DNA of 56,050 nucleotides, from the NCBI GenBank assembly GCA_022793815.1, contig JAAWDP010000001.1:1-56050 (forward strand). The letters run 5' to 3'. This stretch comes from Clostridia bacterium. GTDB taxonomy: Bacteria > Bacillota > Clostridia > Christensenellales > Pumilibacteraceae. The translations under genes and the position numbers were made by a program. Under the pieces are notes generated by a model. It searched no databases, was not told the DNA's origin, and saw only the letters and a program-made list of their open reading frames with translations. Each line of letters begins with the position of its first letter. Position 1 is the stretch's first letter. Below, piece after piece: positions 1-8,869 of this stretch.

Positions 1-735
1 CGTGTACCAGCCGCCGAATTTATAGCCTTCTCTCGTCGGCGCGGGCGGTACATTCGCTATCTTTTCTCCGTAATTAACATAGTCCACATAGTAATATTCA
101 CTCTTTTCCGCCGCGTTCATTCTGTAAGATATATTGGCTTTATAAATTTCCAAATCTTTTCCAGCGCCATGAGATGCTTCGGCAAACTCCGCATACAGTC
201 GATTAGGGACATACGCTTTAAGCAAAATCTTTTCCGACGAATGATTACCCATGCAATGATAAAAGTCGGTTACGCTTCCGCAGTAGAACACACTTAAACA
301 ATTACCGTTGTATGCTGTAAGATAGTCGAAATCCACATAGTCGATACTTCCGGGTGCATAAAGTCTTTTTAAAACACCGGAACTGTGACTATGATAGCCT
401 ATTCCACTGCTTCCCATTGCCATAACGGGGATTCCATTGATTTCCGCAGCAATAAATTTTACGGTAATATCATTACCGTCTTCATCAAGTGCGTTGATTT
501 TAGTTGCCTTGTAATAATACTTGCCGCAATGCTTTTTAATAAAGTCCGACGTTGAGTCTACGACGGAAAGCCGACGATAAGTAACATTATCACATTGGAT
601 TACTCTATCTTTCATCATCTTGTCGCAACTTACTTTGTAGCCAATCAACACTCCCAAAAAGGTGCAAAATAAAACAATAACAAACACAAGAAAGCAAATC
701 AGCATGACTTTGGCGACTTTCTTTGTCTTATCCAT
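1..735 (-). CDS. Membrane-anchored protein with an InlB-type repeat, partial
   Basis: This gene reads from an ATG at 735 and is still open at base 1, so at least 245 residues are present and the C-terminus lies outside the window. Residues 8-33 form one long hydrophobic segment (signal anchor). The last visible part, ending GYKFGGWYT, matches the start of a Listeria-Bacteroides (InlB B-type) repeat, a fold of bacterial surface proteins. The middle (residues 50-200) is unrecognised. AAGGAG sits just upstream of the ATG. The gene is visibly AT-richer than purA beside it. It is probably a surface protein; adhesion or host contact would be a guess. It follows a regulated-looking promoter and a short leader ORF. 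Confidence 0.75.
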   Translation of the reverse strand, partial: MDKTKKVAKVMLICFLVFVIVLFCTFLGVLIGYKVSCDKMMKDRVIQCDNVTYRRLSVVDSTSDFIKKHCGKYYYKATKINALDEDGNDITVKFIAAEINGIPVMAMGSSGIGYHSHSSGVLKRLYAPGSIDYVDFDYLTAYNGNCLSVFYCGSVTDFYHCMGNHSSEKILLKAYVPNRLYAEFAEASHGAGKDLEIYKANISYRMNAAEKSEYYYVDYVNYGEKIANVPPAPTREGYKFGGWYT

Positions 736-789
736 AAAACACTCTCCTTTTTCGTTATCGGGCGGCAAGCGTTGCTGCTTACTCGAAAT

Positions 790-867
790 TTAAATGAACG
801 CAAAACAGCAAAGGACGATATTACTATATACAGATAACATCGTCCTTTTAAAACCGTAATTATTCAT
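790..867 (-). CDS. 25-aa leader ORF upstream of the InlB-repeat gene
   Basis: A 25-codon ORF starting MNNYGFKRTM and ending in a hydrophobic CCFAFI tail is preceded by a near-perfect ribosome site, GGAGGTGATT, three bases before its ATG. It lies between the promoter at 944-972 and the surface-protein start at 735, on the same strand. The inverted repeat AAAGGACGAT/ATCGTCCTTT (810-819 and 839-848) lies inside it. It could be a regulatory leader peptide or a tiny membrane peptide. The excellent ribosome site is the main reason to believe it is translated; no family was recognised. Confidence 0.5.
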   Translation of the reverse strand: MNNYGFKRTMLSVYSNIVLCCFAFI

Positions 868-943
868 AATAATCACCTCCGGGGTGTCTGCCTTGGATTG
901 GATTATACGTACATTAAAAACTCCTCTTTGCTATTACACTGTT

Positions 944-973
944 ATTTTACCATAATATTGACAGAATGTCAAT
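944..973 (-). promoter_or_regulatory. Promoter with a palindromic operator over the -35 box
   Basis: On the minus strand TTGACA (967-972) is followed after 17 bases by TAAAAT (944-949). The -35 box lies inside a perfect 7-3-7 palindrome, ATTGACAGAATGTCAAT (957-973), which looks like a repressor site. Downstream come a three-codon ORF (ATG at 914, stop at 903) with its own GAGGAG, the 25-aa ORF, and then the surface-protein gene at 735. Confidence 0.7.
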
Positions 974-1088
974 ACCTATTTCGAAAATATTTTATCGCGC
1001 TTTACCTGTTGCCGTTAATATTCTATGAGCACGCGGAAAAGTTTGTGTCGGGCGGAAAAGATTGAATGGGTTTGCACCGCCCTTTTGA

Positions 1089-1117
1089 TTGACTTGAAAA
1101 GCGTTTTGTTCTATAAT
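1089..1117 (+). promoter_or_regulatory. purA promoter
   Basis: TTGACT (1089-1094), a 17-base spacer and TATAAT (1112-1117) give a predicted start near 1124 and a leader of about 43 nt. The leader holds a small stem GTGAG/CTCAC (1124-1141) just upstream of the ribosome site. No PurR-like box was recognised. Confidence 0.7.
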
Positions 1118-1166
1118 AATACAGTGAGTGATTTCGCTCACGCAAAAGCAAATCGGAGGATTTATT

Positions 1167-2438
1167 ATGGCTACGACAGCGCTTGTCGGCACTCAATGGG
1201 GCGACGAAGGCAAAGGGAAAATAATCGATATACTTGCGGCGAAAGCCGACGTTGTGGTGCGCGCGCAGGGCGGCAACAATGCGGGACATACGGTAGTGAG
1301 CAACGGAGTTACATACAAACTGAGGCTTATTCCCAGCGGTATACTTTACGCGGGCTGCGACTGCGTTATTGCGGGCGGCGTCGTGGTGGACCCCAAGGCA
1401 CTGCTGGCGGAGCTTGCGGACATAACGGAAAAAGGCGTGAAAACCGACCGTTTGCACATAGACGAGAGAGTGCATATAATTCTGCCCTATCATCTGAAAC
1501 TTGATGCGCTGAGCGAAAAAGCGCGCGGCGGCAAGGATATAGGAACCACGGGACGCGGTATCGGACCGTGCTATACCGACCGCGCGGAAAGAAGCGGCAT
1601 AAGAATGTACGACTTTATTCACCCCGAAATATTCAAAGAGAAACTGTTCGACCGCGTCAAGGCGAAAAACAAGATTATAACACAAGTATACGGCGGCGAA
1701 CCGCTCGATGCGAGCGCGATATACGAAGAATACACCGCTTATGCGAAGAAACTGGAAAAGTACGTTACCGATACTTCCGTGCTTGTATACGACGCGATAA
1801 AATCCGGCAGAAACGTATTGCTCGAAGGCGCACAGGGAACGCTTTTGGACCTCGGATTCGGCACTTATCCTTACGTTACGAGTTCGCACCCCATAAGCGG
1901 CGGCTTCTGCGTGGGCGCAGGCATCGGACCGACTGCGATAGACGAATGCATAGGCATTGCCAAAGCCTATACGACGCGCGTGGGAAAAGGACCGTTCCCC
2001 ACCGAGCTTGACGACGAAATCGGCGAAAAGATAAGAACCGTGGGCGCGGAGTTCGGAACGGTTACGGGCAGAGCGCGGCGCTGCGGCTGGCTGGATACCG
2101 TGATTCTGCGTCTTGCAGTAAGACTGAACGGACTCACCTCGCTCGCGCTCAACAAACTGGATACGCTGTCGGGCATAGAGGAACTGAAAGTCTGCATCGC
2201 CTACGAAAAGGACGGAAAACGCACCGACCACTTCCCTGCCGACATCGAAGAGCTTGCAAAGTGCAAACCCGTTTACGTGACGCTTCCCGGCTGGAAAGAG
2301 GATATAACGAAAGTAAACAAGTTCGAGGATTTGCCGCTTAACGCGAGAAAATATGTGGAATATATCGAAAAGCAAATAAACTGCCGCGTGTCCATGGTCG
2401 GCGTAGGTCCCGACCGCACCCAGAGCATTTACAGATAA
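1167..2438 (+). CDS. purA: Adenylosuccinate synthase
   Basis: Joins IMP and aspartate using GTP to make adenylosuccinate, the first committed step to AMP, in the cytoplasm. The 423-residue length is normal for the family. The N-terminal WGDEGKGK loop carries the catalytic Asp and GTP contacts, the GNNAGHT segment carries the catalytic His, and TTGRGIGP and TRVGKGPFPTE are typical. The start is set at the ATG at 1167 because GGAGG (1155-1159) fits it; an in-frame ATG at 1128 has no ribosome site and lies close to the predicted transcription start. It is a single-gene transcript ending at the shared terminator at 2459-2487. Confidence 0.97.
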   Translation: MATTALVGTQWGDEGKGKIIDILAAKADVVVRAQGGNNAGHTVVSNGVTYKLRLIPSGILYAGCDCVIAGGVVVDPKALLAELADITEKGVKTDRLHIDERVHIILPYHLKLDALSEKARGGKDIGTTGRGIGPCYTDRAERSGIRMYDFIHPEIFKEKLFDRVKAKNKIITQVYGGEPLDASAIYEEYTAYAKKLEKYVTDTSVLVYDAIKSGRNVLLEGAQGTLLDLGFGTYPYVTSSHPISGGFCVGAGIGPTAIDECIGIAKAYTTRVGKGPFPTELDDEIGEKIRTVGAEFGTVTGRARRCGWLDTVILRLAVRLNGLTSLALNKLDTLSGIEELKVCIAYEKDGKRTDHFPADIEELAKCKPVYVTLPGWKEDITKVNKFEDLPLNARKYVEYIEKQINCRVSMVGVGPDRTQSIYR

Positions 2439-2458
2439 GCGGCAAACGGATAGTGCAA

Positions 2459-2487
2459 AAAAGACGGCAGGTTGACTGCCGTCTTTT
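2459..2487. terminator. Bidirectional terminator between purA and pyrG
   Basis: AAAAGACGGCAG, loop GTTGA, CTGCCGTCTTTT: a 12-bp perfect stem with A and T tails on both sides, serving the converging purA and pyrG transcripts. Confidence 0.9.
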
Positions 2488-2511
2488 CATATTGTCTTTT
2501 TGCGACCGATA

Positions 2512-4083
2512 CTACGCCTTATTTTTGCATGAAAGCAAAAATGCACAAATGAGCGGATGAGGACGGTTCGGACGCGATTTGAATTCGGGACGGAATATGA
2601 CTCCGACGAAAAATTTTCCGCCGCCGAGTTCGAATGCTTCGGGCGTGCCGTCGGAAGCAAACGCTGTAAATTCCAGCCCGTGCTTTTCGAATGCTTCGGC
2701 ATAGTCCTTATTGAAATCGTATTTATGACGGTGACGCTCGCTCACCGAGGTTTTGCCGTAGGCTTTTTCCAGCCTGCTGCCCTTTTTCAATTTGCTTGTA
2801 AACGCGCCTTTACGGAACACCGGCGGCGTGACAAGCGACGTAACTACGGGCGCACAGGTATCGGGGTCGAATTCGGTGCTGCTTGCATTCGGCATGCCGA
2901 GCACGTCGCGGGCATATTCGACGAGCGCCGCCTGCGCTCCCAGTCCGAGCATGAGCGCGGGTATGCCGTTTGTTCTCACGTAATGCGCCGCAGTGACTTT
3001 GCCGTCGAAACCGCGCACGCCGAATCCCGCGGGGATTATGACGCCGTCGAAATCGCTGAGGCGCGACACGTTCTTTTCGTTTATACGTTCGGAAGAAATG
3101 TAGGTCACACTCACCTTTTCGTCCAACGCGATACTGCTGTGACCGAGCGCCTCGATAAGAGAAATATATGCGTCGTGCTTTTCGACGTACTTGCCGAGCA
3201 CGGCTATCTTCAAACCGCCTTTGCGCTTTGCAAGTTCTTCCTTCTTCTCGAAATACTCGCGCTGACTGCGAAGGTCGGGCTCGCTGTCTTCGAGAGAAAG
3301 CTTGCGCAGAACGACGCTTGCAAGCCCCTGTTCTTCGAGGCGGAGCGGCACTTCGTAAATGTTTTCGGTGGTAAGACTTTGAAGGATACAGTCTTTGTCG
3401 ACGTTGCAGAACAGCGACATTTTGTTGCGGCTGCTCAAATCTATCTCGTAATCGGAACGGCAGATTATGACATCGGGCTGTATGCCGAGGTTTTGAAGCT
3501 CTTTGACGGAGTGCTGCGTGGGCTTGGTCTTTTGCTCGTGGCTGACTTCGATGTACGGCACAAGCGTGACATGCACGAACACCGCATTGCTTTTTCCGAG
3601 CTGTCTGCGGCACTGGCGAATGGCTTCGAGGAAGGGATGACATTCGATATCGCCGACGGTACCGCCTATCTCGACAATCACTATGTCGGCGTCCGTAGGC
3701 GCAAGCACGCGCTTTTTAATCTCGTCGGTGACATGAGGAACTACCTGCACCGTACCGCCGTTATACAGTCCTTTGCGCTCGTTGTCGATGACGGCGCTGT
3801 AAATCTGCCCCGACGTGATGTCGCTGGACTTATTAAGATTTTCGTCGATAAAACGCTCGTAATGACCTATTACAAGGTCGCTTTCGCCGCCGTCTTCGGT
3901 AACGAACACTTCGCCGTGCTGATATGGACTGAGGTTGGACGAGTCCACATTGAAATACGGGTCGAATTTTTTCAAAGTAACTTTTCTGCCGCGGGCTTTA
4001 AGCAGTCTGCCGAGCGACGCAGCCGTGATTCCTTTGCCGAGTCCCGACGCGACGCCGCCGCTCACGAATACGTATTTTGCCAT
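2512..4083 (-). CDS. pyrG: CTP synthase with a catalytically dead glutaminase domain
   Basis: Makes CTP from UTP. The N-terminal synthetase (amidoligase) domain, residues 1-270, is intact: SGGVASGLGKG P-loop, KKFDPYFNVD and EIGGTVGDIE. The C-terminal class I glutamine amidotransferase domain (290-523) lacks its catalytic machinery. The nucleophile site, normally GICLGMQ, reads LMLGLGAQ with Gly380 in place of Cys, and the FHPEF motif reads FRPEF with Arg498 in place of His; Glu500 remains. The usual MRLG segment is also altered, although RHRHKY is kept. From family knowledge such an enzyme should not hydrolyse glutamine and should depend on free ammonia. AAGGAG fits the start. It follows the RnlA-like gene by 29 nt, probably in one transcript. 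Confidence 0.95.
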   Translation of the reverse strand: MAKYVFVSGGVASGLGKGITAASLGRLLKARGRKVTLKKFDPYFNVDSSNLSPYQHGEVFVTEDGGESDLVIGHYERFIDENLNKSSDITSGQIYSAVIDNERKGLYNGGTVQVVPHVTDEIKKRVLAPTDADIVIVEIGGTVGDIECHPFLEAIRQCRRQLGKSNAVFVHVTLVPYIEVSHEQKTKPTQHSVKELQNLGIQPDVIICRSDYEIDLSSRNKMSLFCNVDKDCILQSLTTENIYEVPLRLEEQGLASVVLRKLSLEDSEPDLRSQREYFEKKEELAKRKGGLKIAVLGKYVEKHDAYISLIEALGHSSIALDEKVSVTYISSERINEKNVSRLSDFDGVIIPAGFGVRGFDGKVTAAHYVRTNGIPALMLGLGAQAALVEYARDVLGMPNASSTEFDPDTCAPVVTSLVTPPVFRKGAFTSKLKKGSRLEKAYGKTSVSERHRHKYDFNKDYAEAFEKHGLEFTAFASDGTPEAFELGGGKFFVGVIFRPEFKSRPNRPHPLICAFLLSCKNKA

Positions 4084-4112
4084 AACTTGCTCCTTGGTTT
4101 TTCCTGTATCTT

Positions 4113-5462
4113 CTATTTCAGAGAAAATCCTATTTCTCTGAGTTTCTTGCTGTTGTAGTCTATGACTTCGATTAGTCTGTCGAACATTTTTTTGACTTCG
4201 TTTTTATCGGTTATCACTCTGGGCATGCCTCCGCCCTCTATGTCCGAATGCGTATAGAAGTTGCGGCGCGCGAAATATTCCGTATAAAGCGCGCTCATGA
4301 CTTCGTTGTACACCACGCTGTCTATGCGCTTGCGGTAGCCCGATTTAAGACGGTAGCTGCCCGTATCGTCCTTTTCGTACCCCTGCCCTATCATTTTAAC
4401 CTCTATGCCGCGGGCGCGCTGCAAATCGCTTATGAACTTTTCCAATCCGCGGTAAGGAGGCGTGAGCAGCGACGAATAGTCGCTTAAACGCGTGTCGTTG
4501 TTGTTGATGTCGACCAGTCCTATCGCGAGGTCGATTTTAGACTGCTCGCCGAGGAAGTCGAACGCATTGGGCAGCAACTTTTTCAGACGGCGCTGCACCG
4601 CGCTTTGGGTGGACACCGTGCTTTTGGGCTTCTTTTCACCCGATTCCTCGCTGCGGCTGTGTTCGATATGCGAGCCTACCGCACTTTTGAAATCCGTGCC
4701 GCGCAGCACAAGCACCTGTATGTCGGAAAAAAGATAGCTGCGTTTACCCTGCATTTGCAATACGGACTTAACCGGAAGATAGCGCAAAATGACCTTCTGC
4801 GAATTTTTATCGGATACGATATAGGTTTCCGCCTCGTCGGGCTTGCCCTTGTTGTCGGTCTTGTCCTGTTTGCATGCGACACCGCGCATGGCTTTGACCG
4901 CTTTCAGCAAATCCGCGAGCCTTGCCCTTTCGTAATTTTTGATTGCGTAGCCGTTTTTGTATTCCGCGTTCTCCGCCGTCTTTGACTGCGGCGCGGGCTT
5001 ATCCGCCTGTTTACGGACATCGGCGGACGGACTGCCGTGCCGAGCGCTTTGCCCTTGCACCGGTTTTGCGGCGGCGCCGTGCGCTTTAACCGCCTTGGAC
5101 TTTTCCGCGCTCTTTTGCGGCAAGTTCTTGTTTTTTACCGCAGGCAGAGAATGCTGAGCCGAACGCTTTGCCGGAAGCGCCGACGCCGACAGCGAGTCGC
5201 GTTTTATATACAGCGATTTGAACCGCTCCAAAACGTCTGCCTTTGCGGTCAGCGAAATCTTGCAGGCTTTCGTGTCGTAAACCACCGAGCATTTGCCGTC
5301 GTCAAGACAAAATTTGTAGATGACGAAATGATTTTTTTCGTCGCTCGGAGTGTGCGAAGTCTGCGCTATTTCCGAAACGGATTTGACCGCATTTATAAAA
5401 CGGTTGAAATCATCTTTTTCCGCCTTTATATCGAACTTGACGTTATTGTCGACAGAGTCCAT
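4113..5462 (-). CDS. RnlA-like HEPN endoribonuclease (RNase LS family)
   Basis: The C-terminal 120 residues resemble the HEPN domain of the E. coli RnlA toxin. The catalytic set described there (Glu258, Arg318, His323) has clear counterparts: Glu341 in RGLEKFI, then Arg400 and His405 in RRNFYTH with the same R-x4-H spacing. Residues 5-85 and 172-255 look like the two TBP-like N-terminal domains (compare RnlA LQIQGRPL with LQMQGKRS at 235-242). A basic, Ala/Pro/Lys-rich linker (90-165) separates them. No RnlB-like antitoxin is next to it; the downstream partner is pyrG. GAGGAG lies six bases before the ATG. Whether it acts as a toxin, an antiphage nuclease or a housekeeping RNase is open. Confidence 0.7.
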   Translation of the reverse strand: MDSVDNNVKFDIKAEKDDFNRFINAVKSVSEIAQTSHTPSDEKNHFVIYKFCLDDGKCSVVYDTKACKISLTAKADVLERFKSLYIKRDSLSASALPAKRSAQHSLPAVKNKNLPQKSAEKSKAVKAHGAAAKPVQGQSARHGSPSADVRKQADKPAPQSKTAENAEYKNGYAIKNYERARLADLLKAVKAMRGVACKQDKTDNKGKPDEAETYIVSDKNSQKVILRYLPVKSVLQMQGKRSYLFSDIQVLVLRGTDFKSAVGSHIEHSRSEESGEKKPKSTVSTQSAVQRRLKKLLPNAFDFLGEQSKIDLAIGLVDINNNDTRLSDYSSLLTPPYRGLEKFISDLQRARGIEVKMIGQGYEKDDTGSYRLKSGYRKRIDSVVYNEVMSALYTEYFARRNFYTHSDIEGGGMPRVITDKNEVKKMFDRLIEVIDYNSKKLREIGFSLK

Positions 5463-5493
5463 ATTACGCTCCTCGATATTTCCTATTCATAAA

Positions 5494-5526
5494 GATTAAG
5501 CGGCTAATCTATTCAGCCGCTTAATC
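5494..5526 (-). terminator. Hairpin after the Ig-repeat surface protein gene region
   Basis: GATTAAGCGGCT (5494-5505) and AGCCGCTTAATC (5515-5526) form a perfect 12-bp stem with a 9-base loop, between the stop of the surface-protein gene and the RnlA-like start. The T tract is short, so termination may be partial and could let some transcription reach the RnlA-like gene and pyrG. Confidence 0.6.
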
Positions 5527-5549
5527 GGATAATTGTATTTCGGGTTTGC

Positions 5550-8500
5550 TTATTTCGTGTCGCCCTTGACTTTGCGTTTACGGAACAGCACGAAATAGAG
5601 GATAACCGCCGCAATGAGGACTACGCCGACTACGATGAGCACGGTGCTTATTGCCGCTATCGACATCGGGCTTGTTCCCGTCTTACCCGTTACGGTGACG
5701 GTATAAGTCTGTTTTGTGGAGTTTCCGACCGCGTCGGTAACTTCGTAAACTATCTGATACGTGCCGGACTTGGAAAGAAGCACGTCCGTGTTCGAATCTT
5801 TCTGTACCTTATTGGCATAGGTCGAACCCTTGCCGCTTACGGTCGCTTCGGTAACTTCCTGACCGCTCGGGTCGATAAGGCGTTTCGTGTACGTGAAGTC
5901 GCTGAGGCTTTCACCCTCGCCCGCGGTTGCGCTGACAGCCGCAAACGTGAACTTCGTGCCTACGCTGACGTTAGCCGAGAACGCTTTGTCGATGGTGAAT
6001 TCGGGACCGACTACGTCGCCCGCGCTCATCTTGTATTCGACCGTGGTGCTCTTGCCGCCGACGGTACCCGTAACTCTTATCGTATACTCGCCGTCCGCAT
6101 CCGCTTTGAACTCGTATTGACCTGCGTCGTTCAATTTGGTAGTAACCGAACCGCTTCCGCTGCCGTTCTGAGTGGTTCTCTGTACGCTTACGGAAACGCT
6201 GCCGTTGCCGTTTGCATTGTAAGCCACGATTTTGGGCAATTCGACGGTTTCGTCTTTTTCTTTGTATGTGGGCATTATGCCGAGCACTTCTACTATCGGG
6301 TCTTCGTCGCCGGTGAACGTGACGTCGTATCCGCCGCCCGCAACAGCCGTTTCGAGCTTGCCTACCGTGCCTGCGTCATACTTCGCATAGCCGTCGACGA
6401 TATAGTAGCTGCTTGCGTTCATTGCCGTGATTTGCGAACCCATAACGGCATGCTTGCCGCCCTCGACTTTGTGAACCATGAAATAAGTTCCCGTAAGTCC
6501 GTTGAGTTTGAGCGAGGTGTTGCGGAAAGTGTATTCCACATTGATTTTGCCCGTGCTGGGAAGGACTGCCGACGTCGTTTCGTTGTCGTCCTTGTCACCC
6601 TCGGCTACATCTATAAGCGCAACCGCAACTATGCTCTGCCCCGAAAGGTCGAACGCGCGGATATTGAGCTGGTATTCGCCCACTTTCTCGGGAACGAAAT
6701 TGATGTTTCTTACAACCATGTGGTTGTTTTCGGTGTTGTAGTAATATTCGGAAGAAAGTTTGACATAGTCGCCGTCGGGATTTTTAAGCGAGAGCTCGTA
6801 ACCCGTGAAATCGCGGTACTCGTCGTTCTTGACATCGCCTGCGGGTGCGTCGCCGACAGTAATATCGAACGAACCGAGTTCTGCAAGCGCATTGGTCTTA
6901 AACGGACCCGACAGGGTCAAACCGTCGGTCGCAAGCGCGAGTTTGTCGTTTGCGACTTCGCTGCTGACTACGTCTATCTCTTTGAATTCCTCTTTGGAGT
7001 TGCCGACTTTATCGGTAACTTTGAGCGTAAGTTTAAGCGCTTTTTTGCCGCCTACCACAGTCAAAGTTTCGTCGCCTTTCTTGAACACTATGCCGTTTTC
7101 CTGCTCGATTTCGATTACGTCGCCGCCCTCGACTGCGATGGATTTATCCGTATCGGCAGCGGAAGTAAGCGTGTATTCGATGTGAGGTCTGGAATCTGCC
7201 GCATCGCTTGCCTCAATACCGGGAACTTCGAAAGTTTCGGTATCGGAGTCGACGACGATATACTTAGGCGAGTCGATTATCGACGCCGCCGAAGGGTCGT
7301 CCGCGTCTTCGAACGTATCGCTGACCTTAACGGTATAAGTCTTTGTGGAACGGTTGTTGTTGGAATCTTTCGCGGTGTACTCGACTTTGAAATCGCCTGT
7401 CTTTTCGCCCGTGAGAACTTTGCCGAAATCGAATTCGTCTTCAATAGTGAAAGTAGCGTCCGCTCCGCCATAGGTGGATGCGCTTCCCTTGTAAGTTGCG
7501 TCTTCGCCTTCCGCCAAAATATTTTTAATGGAGATTACGGTGTTTCCCTTAGGGTCGGTAACTCTGAGAGCAACGGTTATTCCTTCGTTGCCGCAGTTAT
7601 CGCTCATCTCGGGTTTGGGGAATTTGAACGTCGACTTGGGATTAGTGTCCTTCTTGCCGGTTACGGTAAGACCCCAAGCGGCGGGTATCTGCCAATCGTC
7701 TATCTTGTCGAAAACGGGAGCCGAGGTATCGGACACTTCTATCTTGTATTCGTGACGTCCGGACTTGTTGCCCTCGTCGTCGAATGCCTGATAATATGCC
7801 ATATAGGTACCCTTTTCCGTGGGATAGAAGCTCATGTTTTTGTCGTTGTCGAAAACTTCGTCTTCTTCCGTTTTACCGGTAGCGAATCCCGTTTTCTTAT
7901 CGACAACCGCTTTTTTGACGGGCTTGCCGTCAAACTCCACGGACACGACTACTTTGACGTTTTCGTCAATGGTGTCGGAGCCCGTCGCAACGGGAAGAGT
8001 AATCTTTTTGTTGAGCGTTGCGTCGCGGGGTACGTTTACCGCGCCGACCGTGGGATTTTGGTCGTCGGTGAAAGTATCCTGCACTTTTACGGTGAAGTTC
8101 TTGGTATAGTATTTGTCTCCGTTTTCGTCGAGCTGCGCGTAATAAGTGACATACACGTTACCGGTCTGCGTAAACTCGATTTCCTGTTTGCCGTCCGCAG
8201 CGACGTCCGTACCGCCCATGGTGGTTCTGACAAACACCTTTGCGTCGGAGTTCTGCTGAACGCCGTCTTCGTCGTACCATACCAAAGAAGCCTCGGGAAG
8301 AGTTATCTTCTTGCCTTTCTTGGCTATCGTGGGTATATCGGCGCCGCCGTGCGACACATTTATCGAATAGTCTTTGTCAACGTAGCTGTAAACATCGAAA
8401 TCGTAACCGACACTGCCATCTGCGTCGAAAGTATAGGTCACGGTATATGTTCCGACCTGCTCTGCGAGAACTTTGCCGTCAACAACAGACACGGCTTTAC

Positions 8501-8717
8501 CGTCGGGCGCAGTAACCTTAACGGTCTTGCCGCTTACGGTAGGCACGTCGAACGAATTGCCGTACTTAACCGTGCTTACGACGTTGATTTTTTCCACGAG
8601 CGTATCTGCTTGTCCCGCGCTGAGTGCAAAGGACGTCATGCTTGTCGCTCCGAAAACAACCGCTATCGAAAGCATCATTATAATCAAAGTCATACAGATG
8701 CGTTTAATTGTCTTCAT
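5550..8717 (-). CDS. Large Ig-repeat surface protein with a C-terminal membrane anchor
   Basis: A 1055-residue secreted protein. Residues 1-32 are a signal peptide. The body is a chain of Ig-like beta domains ending in recurring patterns such as GxYxVxYxAxDxxGN followed by TYTVKVSDTF and a Pro/Asp-rich joint (near residues 210, 330, 470, 585 and 1010), as in DUF5011/HYR-like repeats. Near the C-terminus a 24-residue hydrophobic helix is followed by FRKRKVKGDTK, a membrane anchor with a positive cytoplasmic tail. No LPxTG sorting signal is seen. GGAG lies 12 bases before the ATG, slightly far. It has its own consensus promoter. The role is probably structural or adhesive on the cell surface; no enzyme motif is visible. 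Confidence 0.85.
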   Translation of the reverse strand: MKTIKRICMTLIIMMLSIAVVFGATSMTSFALSAGQADTLVEKINVVSTVKYGNSFDVPTVSGKTVKVTAPDGKAVSVVDGKVLAEQVGTYTVTYTFDADGSVGYDFDVYSYVDKDYSINVSHGGADIPTIAKKGKKITLPEASLVWYDEDGVQQNSDAKVFVRTTMGGTDVAADGKQEIEFTQTGNVYVTYYAQLDENGDKYYTKNFTVKVQDTFTDDQNPTVGAVNVPRDATLNKKITLPVATGSDTIDENVKVVVSVEFDGKPVKKAVVDKKTGFATGKTEEDEVFDNDKNMSFYPTEKGTYMAYYQAFDDEGNKSGRHEYKIEVSDTSAPVFDKIDDWQIPAAWGLTVTGKKDTNPKSTFKFPKPEMSDNCGNEGITVALRVTDPKGNTVISIKNILAEGEDATYKGSASTYGGADATFTIEDEFDFGKVLTGEKTGDFKVEYTAKDSNNNRSTKTYTVKVSDTFEDADDPSAASIIDSPKYIVVDSDTETFEVPGIEASDAADSRPHIEYTLTSAADTDKSIAVEGGDVIEIEQENGIVFKKGDETLTVVGGKKALKLTLKVTDKVGNSKEEFKEIDVVSSEVANDKLALATDGLTLSGPFKTNALAELGSFDITVGDAPAGDVKNDEYRDFTGYELSLKNPDGDYVKLSSEYYYNTENNHMVVRNINFVPEKVGEYQLNIRAFDLSGQSIVAVALIDVAEGDKDDNETTSAVLPSTGKINVEYTFRNTSLKLNGLTGTYFMVHKVEGGKHAVMGSQITAMNASSYYIVDGYAKYDAGTVGKLETAVAGGGYDVTFTGDEDPIVEVLGIMPTYKEKDETVELPKIVAYNANGNGSVSVSVQRTTQNGSGSGSVTTKLNDAGQYEFKADADGEYTIRVTGTVGGKSTTVEYKMSAGDVVGPEFTIDKAFSANVSVGTKFTFAAVSATAGEGESLSDFTYTKRLIDPSGQEVTEATVSGKGSTYANKVQKDSNTDVLLSKSGTYQIVYEVTDAVGNSTKQTYTVTVTGKTGTSPMSIAAISTVLIVVGVVLIAAVILYFVLFRKRKVKGDTK

Positions 8718-8767
8718 TTAACTCGAAATCTCCTGTGAATTCATCTTTTTTTAGACGTAACGGCATA

Positions 8768-8796
8768 ATTATACAATCTAACAAAATATTTGTCAA
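8768..8796 (-). promoter_or_regulatory. Promoter of the Ig-repeat surface protein
   Basis: Perfect consensus TTGACA (8791-8796), 17 bases, TATAAT (8768-8773) on the minus strand. It predicts strong constitutive transcription and a leader of about 45 nt. Confidence 0.85.
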
Positions 8797-8869
8797 ACAA
8801 TTTTAGCCGCCTTAACAAAGTTATTATTACTCCCGTCCGTAAAAATTATGTGAAAGTCTTGAAAGGCGT

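Noticed and set aside
810-848. Hairpin AAAGGACGAT/ATCGTCCTTT as a terminator
   Set aside because: The loop is 19 bases, the T tract is poor on both strands, and it lies inside a well-started short ORF.
6117-8738. Long plus-strand ORF (873 codons) opposite the Ig-repeat surface gene, and similar long antisense ORFs across the window
   Set aside because: They mirror genes with strong family matches or clear signal and anchor segments, have odd composition and lack ribosome sites; they are shadows of GC-biased codon use.
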